Shown: in pieces, positions 18,960 to 27,782 of the stretch
How the letters are laid out: the number at the start of each line of letters is the position of its first letter
How positions within the stretch are numbered: the first letter of the stretch is position 1
From: Marivivens sp.
GTDB taxonomy: Bacteria > Pseudomonadota > Alphaproteobacteria > Rhodobacterales > Rhodobacteraceae
Direction of reading: 5' to 3'
Length of the DNA stretch: 35,196 bases
Assembly (NCBI GenBank): GCA_023255435.1
Contig: JALRIK010000014.1
Coordinates: 1 to 35,196 of the forward strand
Translations under genes and position numbers: made by a program
The notes under the pieces: model-generated
Database searches by the model: none
What the model saw: only the letters and a program-made list of their open reading frames with translations
What the model was told of the DNA's origin: nothing

Positions 18960-19556
18960 CTCGGGCTGCTCGATAAGATACTTCTGGAGCATGACGATCT
19001 GGCTCCAGAGGAACACGAATGTCACGGCGGGAAAGGCAAAAGTCTCGATAGTGACCCAAGTCTCCTCACTCATGGTGCGCCAGACGATCTCGTTCCCGAT
19101 GGCAAGCGCTGCAAAGAGAGCCGTGACACGGCGCGTGAGCTTCATCCAACCCTCGTCTTGCATCGGGAGAAACTCTTCCATGACGTATTTGAGATAGCTG
19201 CGCCCCCGCAACAATCCGATCCCGAGTAGCACGGTGAAGAGACCATAAACGATGGTCGTCTTCATCATAAAGAAGGTCTTGTCGTTGAACCAAGCGGTGA
19301 GGCCCCCAAAGAAAATCACCATAAAAGCGGTGAAAATCTGCATGCGGCTCAGCTTGCCGGTCAAAGCCCAAAGCGCGCCCATCGCCGCCAAAAGCACAGG
19401 CACAAAGACGATGGTCGCCATGATGAAGCCCGAATACTCGGTCCCGGCGATGGTGAAGGTCTTTTCCTTGATCTTCAGGTAAAGGACAAAGAACGCGACC
19501 GTCGGTCCGAGTTCGAGAATTTGCTTGAGGATCGGATTGATTGGTTTTTGCGACAT
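18957..19556 (-). CDS. yciB: Inner membrane septation protein YciB/IspZ family
   Basis: MSQKPINPILKQILELGPTVAFFVLYL...; LTGKLSRMQIFTAFMVIFFGGLTAWFNDKTFFMMKTTIVYGLF; ORF extends upstream but ATG at 19556 fits the family. Confidence 0.9.
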   Translation of the reverse strand: MSQKPINPILKQILELGPTVAFFVLYLKIKEKTFTIAGTEYSGFIMATIVFVPVLLAAMGALWALTGKLSRMQIFTAFMVIFFGGLTAWFNDKTFFMMKTTIVYGLFTVLLGIGLLRGRSYLKYVMEEFLPMQDEGWMKLTRRVTALFAALAIGNEIVWRTMSEETWVTIETFAFPAVTFVFLWSQIVMLQKYLIEQPE

Positions 19557-19567
19557 CGGGTTCTCCT

Positions 19568-20518
19568 TCAGCCCCCTAATTCCACGATCACAGCTCCGAT
19601 GGCAATCAGACTCATAAGAAAGAGCCGTCTCGGCCCGACTTTTTCGCCTAGGATAAACCAACCGATCAAGGCCGCGAACACGGTCGAGGTTTCGCGCAAA
19701 ACAGCGGCTTCACCGACTTTATCGAGCCTTGTGGCGAGCATCACGCCGCCAAAGCTGATCCAGCCAAGGAACGCGCCGCTAAGCCCGCGCCATGCGAGCG
19801 CTTTGAAGGGCGCTTTGATCGGGGTTTTGCGATGCCGAAGAAGTGCAAGGACGGGAAAGTCGAAAGACGACAAAAAGAAGAACCAAGCCAGAAAGGTAAA
19901 GGCATTCTCGGCCACACGAATGCCCCAAGCGTCATAGGTCGTGTAAACCGCCACCATAAATCCACAGGCCAGCGCCCAGATCAGCCCGATCCTCAGGGCT
20001 TGTTTGGCGATCTTCTCTTCGCTTAGGTTCCGAAGCGCAAGCAGCAGGATACCGCCCGAAAGGCATGCGACCCCGATCCATTGAACACCCGTGAAATGCT
20101 CGTGGAAAAAGATCGAGGCGGCCGCAACCGTCACCAATGGCCCCGTGCCGCGCACGACCGGATAAACCACAGTATAGGCGGCCTTTTCATAGGCCCGCGC
20201 CATCGTGATCTTGTAAACGAGGTGGATGAGCGCCGCCCCGAGTAGGATGAGCAGATCGCGCAATTCCGGCGCGGGAACAAAGAACAGGACGACAGGCAGC
20301 GTGATGACGAAAAAGCCCGCGTCGATCACCGCCCGCGAAAGCCAAGGATCGAAACGCCCTTTTTGCAAGGCCCCGAATAGCGCATGGGCGACCGCCGCGG
20401 TAAGAGCGAGCAAACTGGCAAGCCGCGCACCTTCGGGCGTCCCAGCCAGCGAAATCAGATAATCACCCAAAGTAAAGGCCTTTTGGCAGGGGTGCTCCGG
20501 ACCGAGTGCGTCCATCAC
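19568..20518 (-). CDS. EamA/DMT family transporter
   Basis: 316 aa, about 10 TM; RAYEKAAYTVVYPVVRGTGPLVTVAAASIFFHEHFTGVQWIGV. Confidence 0.85.
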   Translation of the reverse strand: MMDALGPEHPCQKAFTLGDYLISLAGTPEGARLASLLALTAAVAHALFGALQKGRFDPWLSRAVIDAGFFVITLPVVLFFVPAPELRDLLILLGAALIHLVYKITMARAYEKAAYTVVYPVVRGTGPLVTVAAASIFFHEHFTGVQWIGVACLSGGILLLALRNLSEEKIAKQALRIGLIWALACGFMVAVYTTYDAWGIRVAENAFTFLAWFFFLSSFDFPVLALLRHRKTPIKAPFKALAWRGLSGAFLGWISFGGVMLATRLDKVGEAAVLRETSTVFAALIGWFILGEKVGPRRLFLMSLIAIGAVIVELGG

Positions 20519-20536
20519 ACCGGCGATTTGAAAGAA

Positions 20537-21679
20537 TCATTCCAACCCGACGAGGGCCTTGGCGAATTCCTCGGGATCAAAGGGGGCAAGATCGTCGATC
20601 TGTTCACCCACGCCAATCGCATGGATCGGAAGACCGAATTTATCTGCGAGCGCCACAAGGACGCCGCCTTTTGCCGTTCCATCAAGCTTGGTCATCACAA
20701 GACCCGACACGTCTGCAAGCTTTTGGAACACGTCAACTTGATTGATCGCATTTTGACCCGTCGTCGCATCAAGCACGAGAAGCGTATTGTGTGGCGCTTC
20801 GGGGTCTTTCTTGCGGATCACGCGCACGATCTTGGACAGCTCTTCCATCAAATCCTGACGGTTTTGCAGTCGGCCTGCGGTATCGATGAGCAACAAGTCG
20901 GCGCCATCGGCTTGAGCCTTGGTCATCGCATCAAAGGCAAGTGAAGCAGGATCAGAGCCTTCGGGCGCAGTCAAAACGGGCACACCTGCGCGATCACCCC
21001 AGACCTGAAGTTGCTCGACGGCAGCTGCGCGAAAGGTGTCCCCCGCCGCGATGACGACCTTTTTGCCCGCAGCGCGGAATTGGCTGGCGAGTTTTCCGAT
21101 TGTCGTGGTTTTGCCTGCGCCGTTCACACCGACAATCAGAACAACCTGAGGCGTCTTGGCATAAAGAGGCAGGGGACGCGCCACGGGTTCCATGATCCGC
21201 GTCACTTCGTCTGCCAAAAGCTGTTTGATCTCTTCAACCGAGAGCTTCTTGCCCAAGCGGCCCTCGGCCATATTGGCCGTTACGCGCAGTGCGGTATCCA
21301 CACCCATATCCGCGCTGATGAGGAGTTCTTCGAGCTGTTCGAGCATGTCGTCGTCGAGCGTGCGGCGCACAACGGTTTTCTGCTCGGCACCTCCGAAAAG
21401 ACGGCCGAGAATACCCTTTTTCTCGGGTTCGTCCGAGGCTTTGGGCGTGTCGGGGATCACCGGCTGCACTGCAATCGCAGGAGCAGGCTCGACAACCGGA
21501 GGGACAATCTCGATGGGCTGGGACGCTTGCGGCTCTTGATCTGCCGTTGTCTCGGGCTCGGATGCAGAAGATGCCGCCTCCTCGATGACGCCCCCATCAT
21601 CCACGATGCTTTCCAGACCTTGGTCGATCTTGGACGATGACTTTGTCAGACGATCTTTAAGCTTCTTTAAAAACGACAT
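20537..21679 (-). CDS. ftsY: Signal recognition particle receptor FtsY
   Basis: LIVGVNGAGKTTTIGKLASQFRAAGKKVVIAAGDTFRAAAVEQL; DTAGRLQNRQDLMEEL; TKLDGTAKGG; acidic/variable N-terminal extension. Confidence 0.97.
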   Translation of the reverse strand: MSFLKKLKDRLTKSSSKIDQGLESIVDDGGVIEEAASSASEPETTADQEPQASQPIEIVPPVVEPAPAIAVQPVIPDTPKASDEPEKKGILGRLFGGAEQKTVVRRTLDDDMLEQLEELLISADMGVDTALRVTANMAEGRLGKKLSVEEIKQLLADEVTRIMEPVARPLPLYAKTPQVVLIVGVNGAGKTTTIGKLASQFRAAGKKVVIAAGDTFRAAAVEQLQVWGDRAGVPVLTAPEGSDPASLAFDAMTKAQADGADLLLIDTAGRLQNRQDLMEELSKIVRVIRKKDPEAPHNTLLVLDATTGQNAINQVDVFQKLADVSGLVMTKLDGTAKGGVLVALADKFGLPIHAIGVGEQIDDLAPFDPEEFAKALVGLE

Positions 21680-21820
21680 CAGGGCCCTTCACATATTTGT
21701 TAGGTATCACCTACTCCTTCACGCTGGTTTTTTAAAGTCCAACTGCGCAACTCTATTCCCTCTCGCCCCACGCGTCTTGCGGTGGTAAAAATCGGTCAGA
21801 ATTCGCCAAGGACTTTCGGG

Positions 21821-22828
21821 ATGTATCTTTTTGCTATCGCCTCGCTCGCGCCGATCCCCTTTCTCTGGGGGGCTGCCATGTTCGGAGGATGGCTGACCGT
21901 GCTTGCGCTGATCGTGATTACCGCCGGGGTTATGGCTCTCGATGAGGGGGTCGCACGAAGCGGCCCCGAAGGCTCGGAAGAGGACATCGAGTGGGCCGAC
22001 GCGCTGTCCATGCTCTTGGCCCAAGTGCATTTCATCACACTCGCCCTTGTGGTCTATTCTTTGGCCAAGGGGGATTGGGCGATCTGGGAGAAGATTTTTC
22101 TTTTCTTTGCAGCAGGTCAGTATTTTGGCCAAGTCAGCAATTCCAACGCCCATGAACTGATCCACCGAAGCACGCGCCTACTGAATTGGCTCGGGCGACT
22201 TGTGTTCATTTCCCTGCTTTTCGGGCATCATGCCTCGGCTCATCCTTTGGTTCATCACAGATTTGTCGCCACCGATGACGACCCCAATTCAGCGCGGCTT
22301 GGTGAAAGTTTTTACCATTTTGCAAAGCGCGCATGGAAAGGCTCGTTTCTCAAAGGACTGGAGGCAGAGAGCGAACGCCGCGCACGCGCAGGCAAATCCC
22401 GCTTGACCCACCCCTATATCGGCTACATCGGCGGCGCCTTGGCCTTTGCTATCGGCGCAGTCCTGATCGGAGGACCGGCGGGGCTTTTTTGGTATGTGCT
22501 TCTTGCAGGAAATGCGCAGATGCAGCTTTTGCTTTCGGACTATGTGCAGCACTACGGTCTTCGCCGTGCCGAGATAGATGGAAAGCCTGAACCTGTCGGA
22601 CCCCAGCACAGTTGGAATACCCCGCATTGGTTTTCCTCGGCTTTGATGCTCAATGCGCCGCGCCACTCGGACCATCACGCCCATCCCGCAACGCCCTATC
22701 CTTTGCTGCGCCTCGGAGATGTTCCGATGTTGCCGCGCTCGCTGCCGTTCATGGCGACACTCGCGCTCTCGCCCAAACGGTGGCGCAGGGTGATGGACCC
22801 GCGTGTTCAGGACTGGACACGCGCGTGA
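21821..22828 (+). CDS. AlkB-like membrane di-iron hydroxylase (alkane 1-monooxygenase family)
   Basis: Histidine boxes NAHELIHR, HASAHPLVHHRFVATDDDPNSARLGESFY, DYVQHYG, NAPRHSDHHAHP; ATG at 21821 preceded by AAGGA (longer GTG start at 21782 lacks SD). Confidence 0.85.
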   Translation: MYLFAIASLAPIPFLWGAAMFGGWLTVLALIVITAGVMALDEGVARSGPEGSEEDIEWADALSMLLAQVHFITLALVVYSLAKGDWAIWEKIFLFFAAGQYFGQVSNSNAHELIHRSTRLLNWLGRLVFISLLFGHHASAHPLVHHRFVATDDDPNSARLGESFYHFAKRAWKGSFLKGLEAESERRARAGKSRLTHPYIGYIGGALAFAIGAVLIGGPAGLFWYVLLAGNAQMQLLLSDYVQHYGLRRAEIDGKPEPVGPQHSWNTPHWFSSALMLNAPRHSDHHAHPATPYPLLRLGDVPMLPRSLPFMATLALSPKRWRRVMDPRVQDWTRA

Positions 22829-23211
22829 GCCTCAGGCCCCTCCTCCTCTTTGCAGGGCTTGGCCTCTCTGCGGCCGAAGCACAGACCCTTCTGAGCGGGG
22901 ATGCTTTCGATGCTTATACAGCTGGCAAAACATTCCTCTACGGCCACACAGACCAAGGCGACTTTGGCGCCGAGCAATATCTTCCGGAACGACACATTCT
23001 TTGGTCCAATCTCGACGGCACCTGCGACGGTGGGACATGGTTCGACAACAACGGCCAAACCTGTTTCTTTTATGATCACAGCCCTTATTTACAGTGCTGG
23101 AACTTCTACCTCGAAGACGGCGAGCTCACTGCGGAATTTCTGGGCGTGACCAGCGGCTCTCCGTTCTACACGGTGACCGAGACAGACGAGCCGCTAAGCT
23201 GCACACCCTAG
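22825..23211 (+). CDS. Small exported cysteine-containing protein, unknown function
   Basis: GTG start overlaps alkB-like stop (GTGA); signal peptide LRPLLLFAGLGLSAAEA; four Cys in mature part. Confidence 0.7.
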   Translation: MSLRPLLLFAGLGLSAAEAQTLLSGDAFDAYTAGKTFLYGHTDQGDFGAEQYLPERHILWSNLDGTCDGGTWFDNNGQTCFFYDHSPYLQCWNFYLEDGELTAEFLGVTSGSPFYTVTETDEPLSCTP

Positions 23212-24764
23212 AAGAGCGACCCCTGTTCAGGCTCTTTGGGCTTTGTCTTGCCTTTGGTGGCAGCCCCCCCGAGCGCAAAGCGTCCATCGCTGAACTCGAT
23301 CTCAAGTGCACCTGCTTCTTTGGCGGCTTGCGCCGATGTGATCACATGATCACCCGAGCGCACCACGGCATAGCCCCGCTTAAGCGTTTCGGTATAGCCC
23401 AAGGTTTCACGCAGGCGGTCCAAGGCTTCGAGCCTTGTCCGACGATCATCAAGCAGACGCCGCGCACGGTCGCTCAATCGACGCAAGAGCGTTTCGAGCT
23501 TGTCGTTCCCTCGTGCAATCTGTGCATCAAGTTCGCGCGGGCGCAGGCCCCTCGCCGTCTGATCAAGCCGCCGCCCCTTGTCCGCAATCGCACGCGCCAA
23601 GGCGGGCGAGAGGCGGTCAGAGAGGCCCTTGAGGACGCGCTTTTCCTCGGCAATGCGCCGCGACAGCACCTGAGGACGCAGGGCTCCCGAGGTGCGGCTC
23701 AACAAGAGCGCCTTTTGCCCGTTACCGGACCGCAGCGCAGCAGGGAGCTTTTCGGCCAATACGTCAAGCCTTTGACGCGGCCCCTCTAGGATCGCATCCT
23801 GCTTGGGTAATCCGCGGGACAAATCCGAAAGCCGCTGGCGCCGCATCTGGAGGCTGCGCGTCACGCCGCCCGCAAGCCGCACGCCTTGGTTCTCGGTCCA
23901 CGACAAAAGATCAAGCCGCACCGGCACCGCCATCTCCGCCGCAGCGGTCGGGGTCGGTGCGCGCCTATCCGATACGAAATCAATGAGGGTCGTGTCCGTC
24001 TCGTGCCCGACCGCAGAAATCAGGGGAATCTCGGATGCCGCCGCAGCACGCGCAACAATCTCTTCATTGAAGCCCCAAAGATCCTCGATCGACCCGCCAC
24101 CACGTGCCACGATCAAAAGATCGGGCCTTGGCAGCGAACCACCCGGCGTCATGCGATTAAAGCCCTCGATCGCTGCGGCAACCTGCGGTGCGCAAGACGC
24201 CCCCTGCACCGCCACAGGCCAAACCAAAACCTTGCGCGGGAAGCGATCCCGCAAACGGTGAAGGATGTCACGGATGACGGCACCCGATGGCGACGTCACC
24301 ACCCCGATAACTTCCGGCAGAAAGGGAATCGCTTTTTTCCGCTCGGGTGCAAAAAGCCCCTCCGCCTGTAGAAGGGCTTTGCGCTTCTCCAGCATCGCCA
24401 TGAGCGCGCCGGCACCTGCAGGTGCGATATCGTCGATCACCATCTGGTATTTGGACTGACCCGGGAAGGTGGTGAGTTTCCCCGTTGCGATCACCTCCAT
24501 TCCCTCTTCGGGCCGATGGGTCAAAGCCTGCGCCCGCCCTTTCCAGATTACACTGGCCAGAACAGCACGGTCGTCCTTTAGATCCAGGTAAAGATGCCCC
24601 GACGACGGCCGCGACACGCGCCCGACCTCGCCGCGCACGCGGACATAGGCAAATTCCGTCTCGATCGACCGTTTGACTGCGCCGCTGATCTCGGACACCG
24701 AGAACTCGGGTGCATTGCTTCCGGTGCTGCCTTGCGGCTCTGGATCTTCGAATAGGTCGCTCAT
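23208..24764 (-). CDS. xseA: Exodeoxyribonuclease VII large subunit
   Basis: EFSVSEISGAVKRSIETEFAYVRVRGEVGRVSRPSSGHLYLDLKDDRAVLASVIWKG; ARGGGSIEDLWGFNEE; SAVGHETDTTLIDFVSDRRAPTPTAAAE; ATG at 24764. Confidence 0.95.
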   Translation of the reverse strand: MSDLFEDPEPQGSTGSNAPEFSVSEISGAVKRSIETEFAYVRVRGEVGRVSRPSSGHLYLDLKDDRAVLASVIWKGRAQALTHRPEEGMEVIATGKLTTFPGQSKYQMVIDDIAPAGAGALMAMLEKRKALLQAEGLFAPERKKAIPFLPEVIGVVTSPSGAVIRDILHRLRDRFPRKVLVWPVAVQGASCAPQVAAAIEGFNRMTPGGSLPRPDLLIVARGGGSIEDLWGFNEEIVARAAAASEIPLISAVGHETDTTLIDFVSDRRAPTPTAAAEMAVPVRLDLLSWTENQGVRLAGGVTRSLQMRRQRLSDLSRGLPKQDAILEGPRQRLDVLAEKLPAALRSGNGQKALLLSRTSGALRPQVLSRRIAEEKRVLKGLSDRLSPALARAIADKGRRLDQTARGLRPRELDAQIARGNDKLETLLRRLSDRARRLLDDRRTRLEALDRLRETLGYTETLKRGYAVVRSGDHVITSAQAAKEAGALEIEFSDGRFALGGAATKGKTKPKEPEQGSLF

Positions 24765-24867
24765 AGCGTCTTTGTGCGATATGGAGCGCGCACAGGCAAC
24801 ACCCCACGCTTGCCCATTTTGCCCAAGGCCACTAGGAAGGCCCAAGATTTACCAGAGGGCACGAGAC

Positions 24868-26130
24868 ATGAATATCCTGATCCTTGGCAGCGGCGGGCGC
24901 GAACATGCACTGGCTTGGGCTGTAAAGCAAAACCCGAAATGTGACAGACTGATCGTTGCGCCGGGCAATGCCGGGATCGCAAGCATCGCCGAATGTGCCG
25001 ATATCGACATTCTCGATGGCGGCGTGGTCTCAGGTTTCGCATCGGATAATGCGATCGATTTCGTCATCGTCGGCCCCGAAGCCCCGCTCGCAGCAGGCGT
25101 TGCCGATCAACTGCGTGATGCAGGCTTCACCGTCTTCGGTCCCTCGGCTGCCGCCGCGCGCCTCGAGGCCTCCAAAGCCTTCACCAAAGCAATTTGCGAT
25201 GCGGCGAATGCCCCCACAGCCGCCTATGCGCGCTTTACTGAAAGCGCCCCCGCCAAGGCCTATATCAAGGATCAAGGTGCTCCCATCGTGGTCAAGGCCG
25301 ACGGGCTTGCCGCAGGCAAAGGTGTGATCGTCGCGATGACCGAAGCCGAGGCCATTGATGCGATTGACGATATGTTCGGCGGTGAATTCGGCACAGCCGG
25401 CGCAGAAGTCGTAATCGAAGAATTCATGGAGGGCGAAGAGGCTTCCTATTTCATTCTCGTCGATGGCGAGACGGTGCTTCCCATCGGAACCGCTCAGGAC
25501 CACAAACGCGTCGGCGACGGCGACACCGGCCCCAACACCGGCGGTATGGGCGCTTACTCGCCCGCGCCCGTGCTCTCGGAAGAGATCGCGGCCAAAGCCC
25601 TCAATGAAATCGTTATTCCAACAATGAAGGTCATGAAGGACCAAGGCACACCCTATCAAGGCGTTCTTTATGCAGGTCTCATGATCAAGGATGGTCAGCC
25701 GCGTCTCGTCGAATACAATTGCCGCTTCGGCGACCCTGAATGCCAAGTTCTGATGATGCGCCTCGGGGCTCAGGCACTGGATCTCATGCTCGCCTGTGCC
25801 CAAGGCCGCCTCTCCGAAATCAAGGCAAACTGGGCTGACGATCATGCCCTGACCGTGGTTCTGGCTGCGGACGGCTATCCCGGCACCTACAAGAAAGGCA
25901 CCGAAATTCGCGGCCTCGATGCTCTTCCCGAAACCTCCTCGGAATATACCTTCCACGCGGGTACCATCGCAAAAGACGGCGCGATCCTCGCAAACGGCGG
26001 CCGCGTTCTCAATGTGACAGCCCGCGGCGCAACCCTGCAAGAAGCGCGCGACCGTGCTTATGCGATGGTCGACCGGATCGATTGGCCCGAGGGCTTTTGC
26101 CGCAAAGACATCGGCTGGCGCGCCCTCTGA
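24868..26130 (+). CDS. purD: Phosphoribosylamine--glycine ligase
   Basis: MNILILGSGGREHALAW; PEAPLAAG; DHKRVGDGDTGPNTGGMGAYSPAP; EYNCRFGDPECQ. Confidence 0.97.
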   Translation: MNILILGSGGREHALAWAVKQNPKCDRLIVAPGNAGIASIAECADIDILDGGVVSGFASDNAIDFVIVGPEAPLAAGVADQLRDAGFTVFGPSAAAARLEASKAFTKAICDAANAPTAAYARFTESAPAKAYIKDQGAPIVVKADGLAAGKGVIVAMTEAEAIDAIDDMFGGEFGTAGAEVVIEEFMEGEEASYFILVDGETVLPIGTAQDHKRVGDGDTGPNTGGMGAYSPAPVLSEEIAAKALNEIVIPTMKVMKDQGTPYQGVLYAGLMIKDGQPRLVEYNCRFGDPECQVLMMRLGAQALDLMLACAQGRLSEIKANWADDHALTVVLAADGYPGTYKKGTEIRGLDALPETSSEYTFHAGTIAKDGAILANGGRVLNVTARGATLQEARDRAYAMVDRIDWPEGFCRKDIGWRAL

Positions 26131-26140
26131 CTTGCCTTTG

Positions 26141-26193
26141 TGCCCCAAATATCCCGGGGGGAGCGCCAAAGGCGCGGGGGGCAGAGCCCCCTC
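26141..26193. repeat. GC-rich intergenic repeat of the type seen in Rhodobacterales
   Basis: tgccccaaatatcccggggggagcgccaaaggcgcggggggcagagccccctc, containing stem-loops GCGCC-AAA-GGCGC and GGGGGC-AGA-GCCCCC. Confidence 0.6.
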
Positions 26194-26200
26194 TCCCATC

Positions 26201-26232
26201 AAAAAAGCCGCCCCTTTCAGGGCGGCTTTTTC
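26201..26232. terminator. Bidirectional terminator between purD and carD
   Basis: AAAAAGCCGCCC-CTTTCA-GGGCGGCTTTTT, 12-bp perfect stem. Confidence 0.93.
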
Positions 26233-26254
26233 AATCCTCAGACATGATCGGGGC

Positions 26255-26761
26255 TTAAGCCGCACGGCCCATCAGCACCGAGTCGATCTCTTTGGCCGCA
26301 GCCTGTTCGTCATTGCCGCCGACAGCCGCAATCTCGCGGGTCAAACGCTCGAGAGCGGCTTCATAAAGCTGACGCTCGGAATAGGATTGCTCGCGCTGGT
26401 CATCTGCACGGTGCAGATCGCGCACAACCTCGGCGATGGCGATCAGATCACCCGAATTGATCTTCTGTTCGTATTCCTGAGCGCGGCGCGACCACATGGC
26501 CTTTTTGACTTTGGCCTTGCCCTTCAAGGTTTTCATCGCATGCGCGACGATATCGGGGGACGACAACGAACGCATGCCCACATCGGTCGCCTTATTGGTC
26601 GGCACACGAAGGGTCATTTTGTCCTTTTCGAAGGAAATCACGAAAAGTTCGAGCTCAAAGCCAGCCACTTCTTGCTTTTCGATCGAAACGATCTGACCCA
26701 CACCATGAGCGGGGTATACAACAAACTCGTTCGGGCTGAATTCGTTCTTCTTCTTGGTCAT
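26255..26761 (-). CDS. carD: CarD family transcriptional regulator
   Basis: FSPNEFVVYPAHGVGQIVSIEKQEVAGFELELFVISFEKDKMTLRVPTNKATDVGMR; start at MTKKKNEF. Confidence 0.93.
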   Translation of the reverse strand: MTKKKNEFSPNEFVVYPAHGVGQIVSIEKQEVAGFELELFVISFEKDKMTLRVPTNKATDVGMRSLSSPDIVAHAMKTLKGKAKVKKAMWSRRAQEYEQKINSGDLIAIAEVVRDLHRADDQREQSYSERQLYEAALERLTREIAAVGGNDEQAAAKEIDSVLMGRAA

Positions 26762-26883
26762 AACGGTCCTTCCTTTGGCACCCGTCAGACGACAAGACAA
26801 CCGTCCGGAAATGATGATTTCCGGCGGCGTTTTGTAGCGTTTGGCGGTTAAGACACTGGCAACATTTGTATTTCTTATAACAC

Positions 26884-26937
26884 AAAAACCGGCCCATCGA
26901 AAGTGCCGCGCTGCAGCACCGCCAAAGGCCGGTTTTC
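26884..26937 (-). terminator. Long inverted repeat / probable fdxA terminator
   Basis: aaaaccggcc ... ggccggtttt 10-bp arms, minus strand ends ...GGCCGGTTTTTGTG; about 32-nt apical region with partial secondary stem. Confidence 0.6.
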
Positions 26938-27008
26938 ATAATAGTTTCAACCTCATGCGCTAACGAAGAGACGCGAATCACGCCATCTGGAGCGAATCAG
27001 GGCCGGTA

Positions 27009-27344
27009 TCAGTTACCTTCGCCAGCCTTGGCAGAGAAAAGATCGATCTTGCCAGGCTTACCGTCCATCTCTTCTGCACCCGGCAGAGGGTCTTTCTTGA
27101 CCGTGATGACGGGCCATTGCTCGGCGTATTTGCGGTTGAACTCAACCCACTTTTCCATATCCGGCTCGGTGTCCGGACGAATTGCGTCTGCAGGGCACTC
27201 GGGCTCGCATACACCACAGTCGATGCATTCATCGGGATGGATCACGAGCATGTTCTCACCCTCGTAGAAACAATCCACAGGGCAAACCTCGACGCAGTCG
27301 GTGTATTTACAGGCGATGCAGTTGTCGTTGACGATGTAGGTCAT
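27009..27344 (-). CDS. fdxA: 7Fe/8Fe ferredoxin FdxA
   Basis: [55 protein letters not shown]. Confidence 0.96.
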   Translation of the reverse strand: MTYIVNDNCIACKYTDCVEVCPVDCFYEGENMLVIHPDECIDCGVCEPECPADAIRPDTEPDMEKWVEFNRKYAEQWPVITVKKDPLPGAEEMDGKPGKIDLFSAKAGEGN

Positions 27345-27392
27345 AGTCTTTTCCTGATGCTTTCGGGGCACTAGCTAGGACAGCTTGGCGGA

Positions 27393-27782
27393 TCATTCAA
27401 GCGTGAAAGGGTCTACCTTTGCTCGAAGCGCATCCATGTTCCGTCTCTCGCGCTTTCCCGGTTTGCCTTTCCCATCGAAGGACGGATTGGCAGGAGATTT
27501 TTCCTCGGGCGGCGGCGAAAGATCTTCGTAAAGGGCCTGCGCTTCGGGTGCGGGACCGCGTCTTTCCCCAAGGGCAAGGATTCGGACGATCTTCACGTCC
27601 CCTTCTTTGACAAAGGTCAGCACGGCCCCCGGTCCGACCTGACGCGCAGGTTTGCTGATCGGGGTGCCGTCGATGCGGACCTTTCCTTCCGAAACGATCT
27701 TTGTGGCAAGGCTGCGCGTTTTAAAAAAACGCGCATGCCAGAGCCATTTGTCGATCCGGATGGAGCCTTCCGCCTCGGCCAT
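27393..27782 (-). CDS. RNA-binding S4 domain protein (Hsp15-like)
   Basis: SIRIDKWLWHARFFKTRSLATKIVSEGKVRIDGTPISKPARQVGPGAVLTF; basic C-terminal tail. Confidence 0.9.
   Translation of the reverse strand: MAEAEGSIRIDKWLWHARFFKTRSLATKIVSEGKVRIDGTPISKPARQVGPGAVLTFVKEGDVKIVRILALGERRGPAPEAQALYEDLSPPPEEKSPANPSFDGKGKPGKRERRNMDALRAKVDPFTLE

Noticed and set aside
25030-26265. 411-aa minus-strand ORF
   Set aside because: Antisense to purD; no domain features, and it crosses the repeat and terminator after purD.
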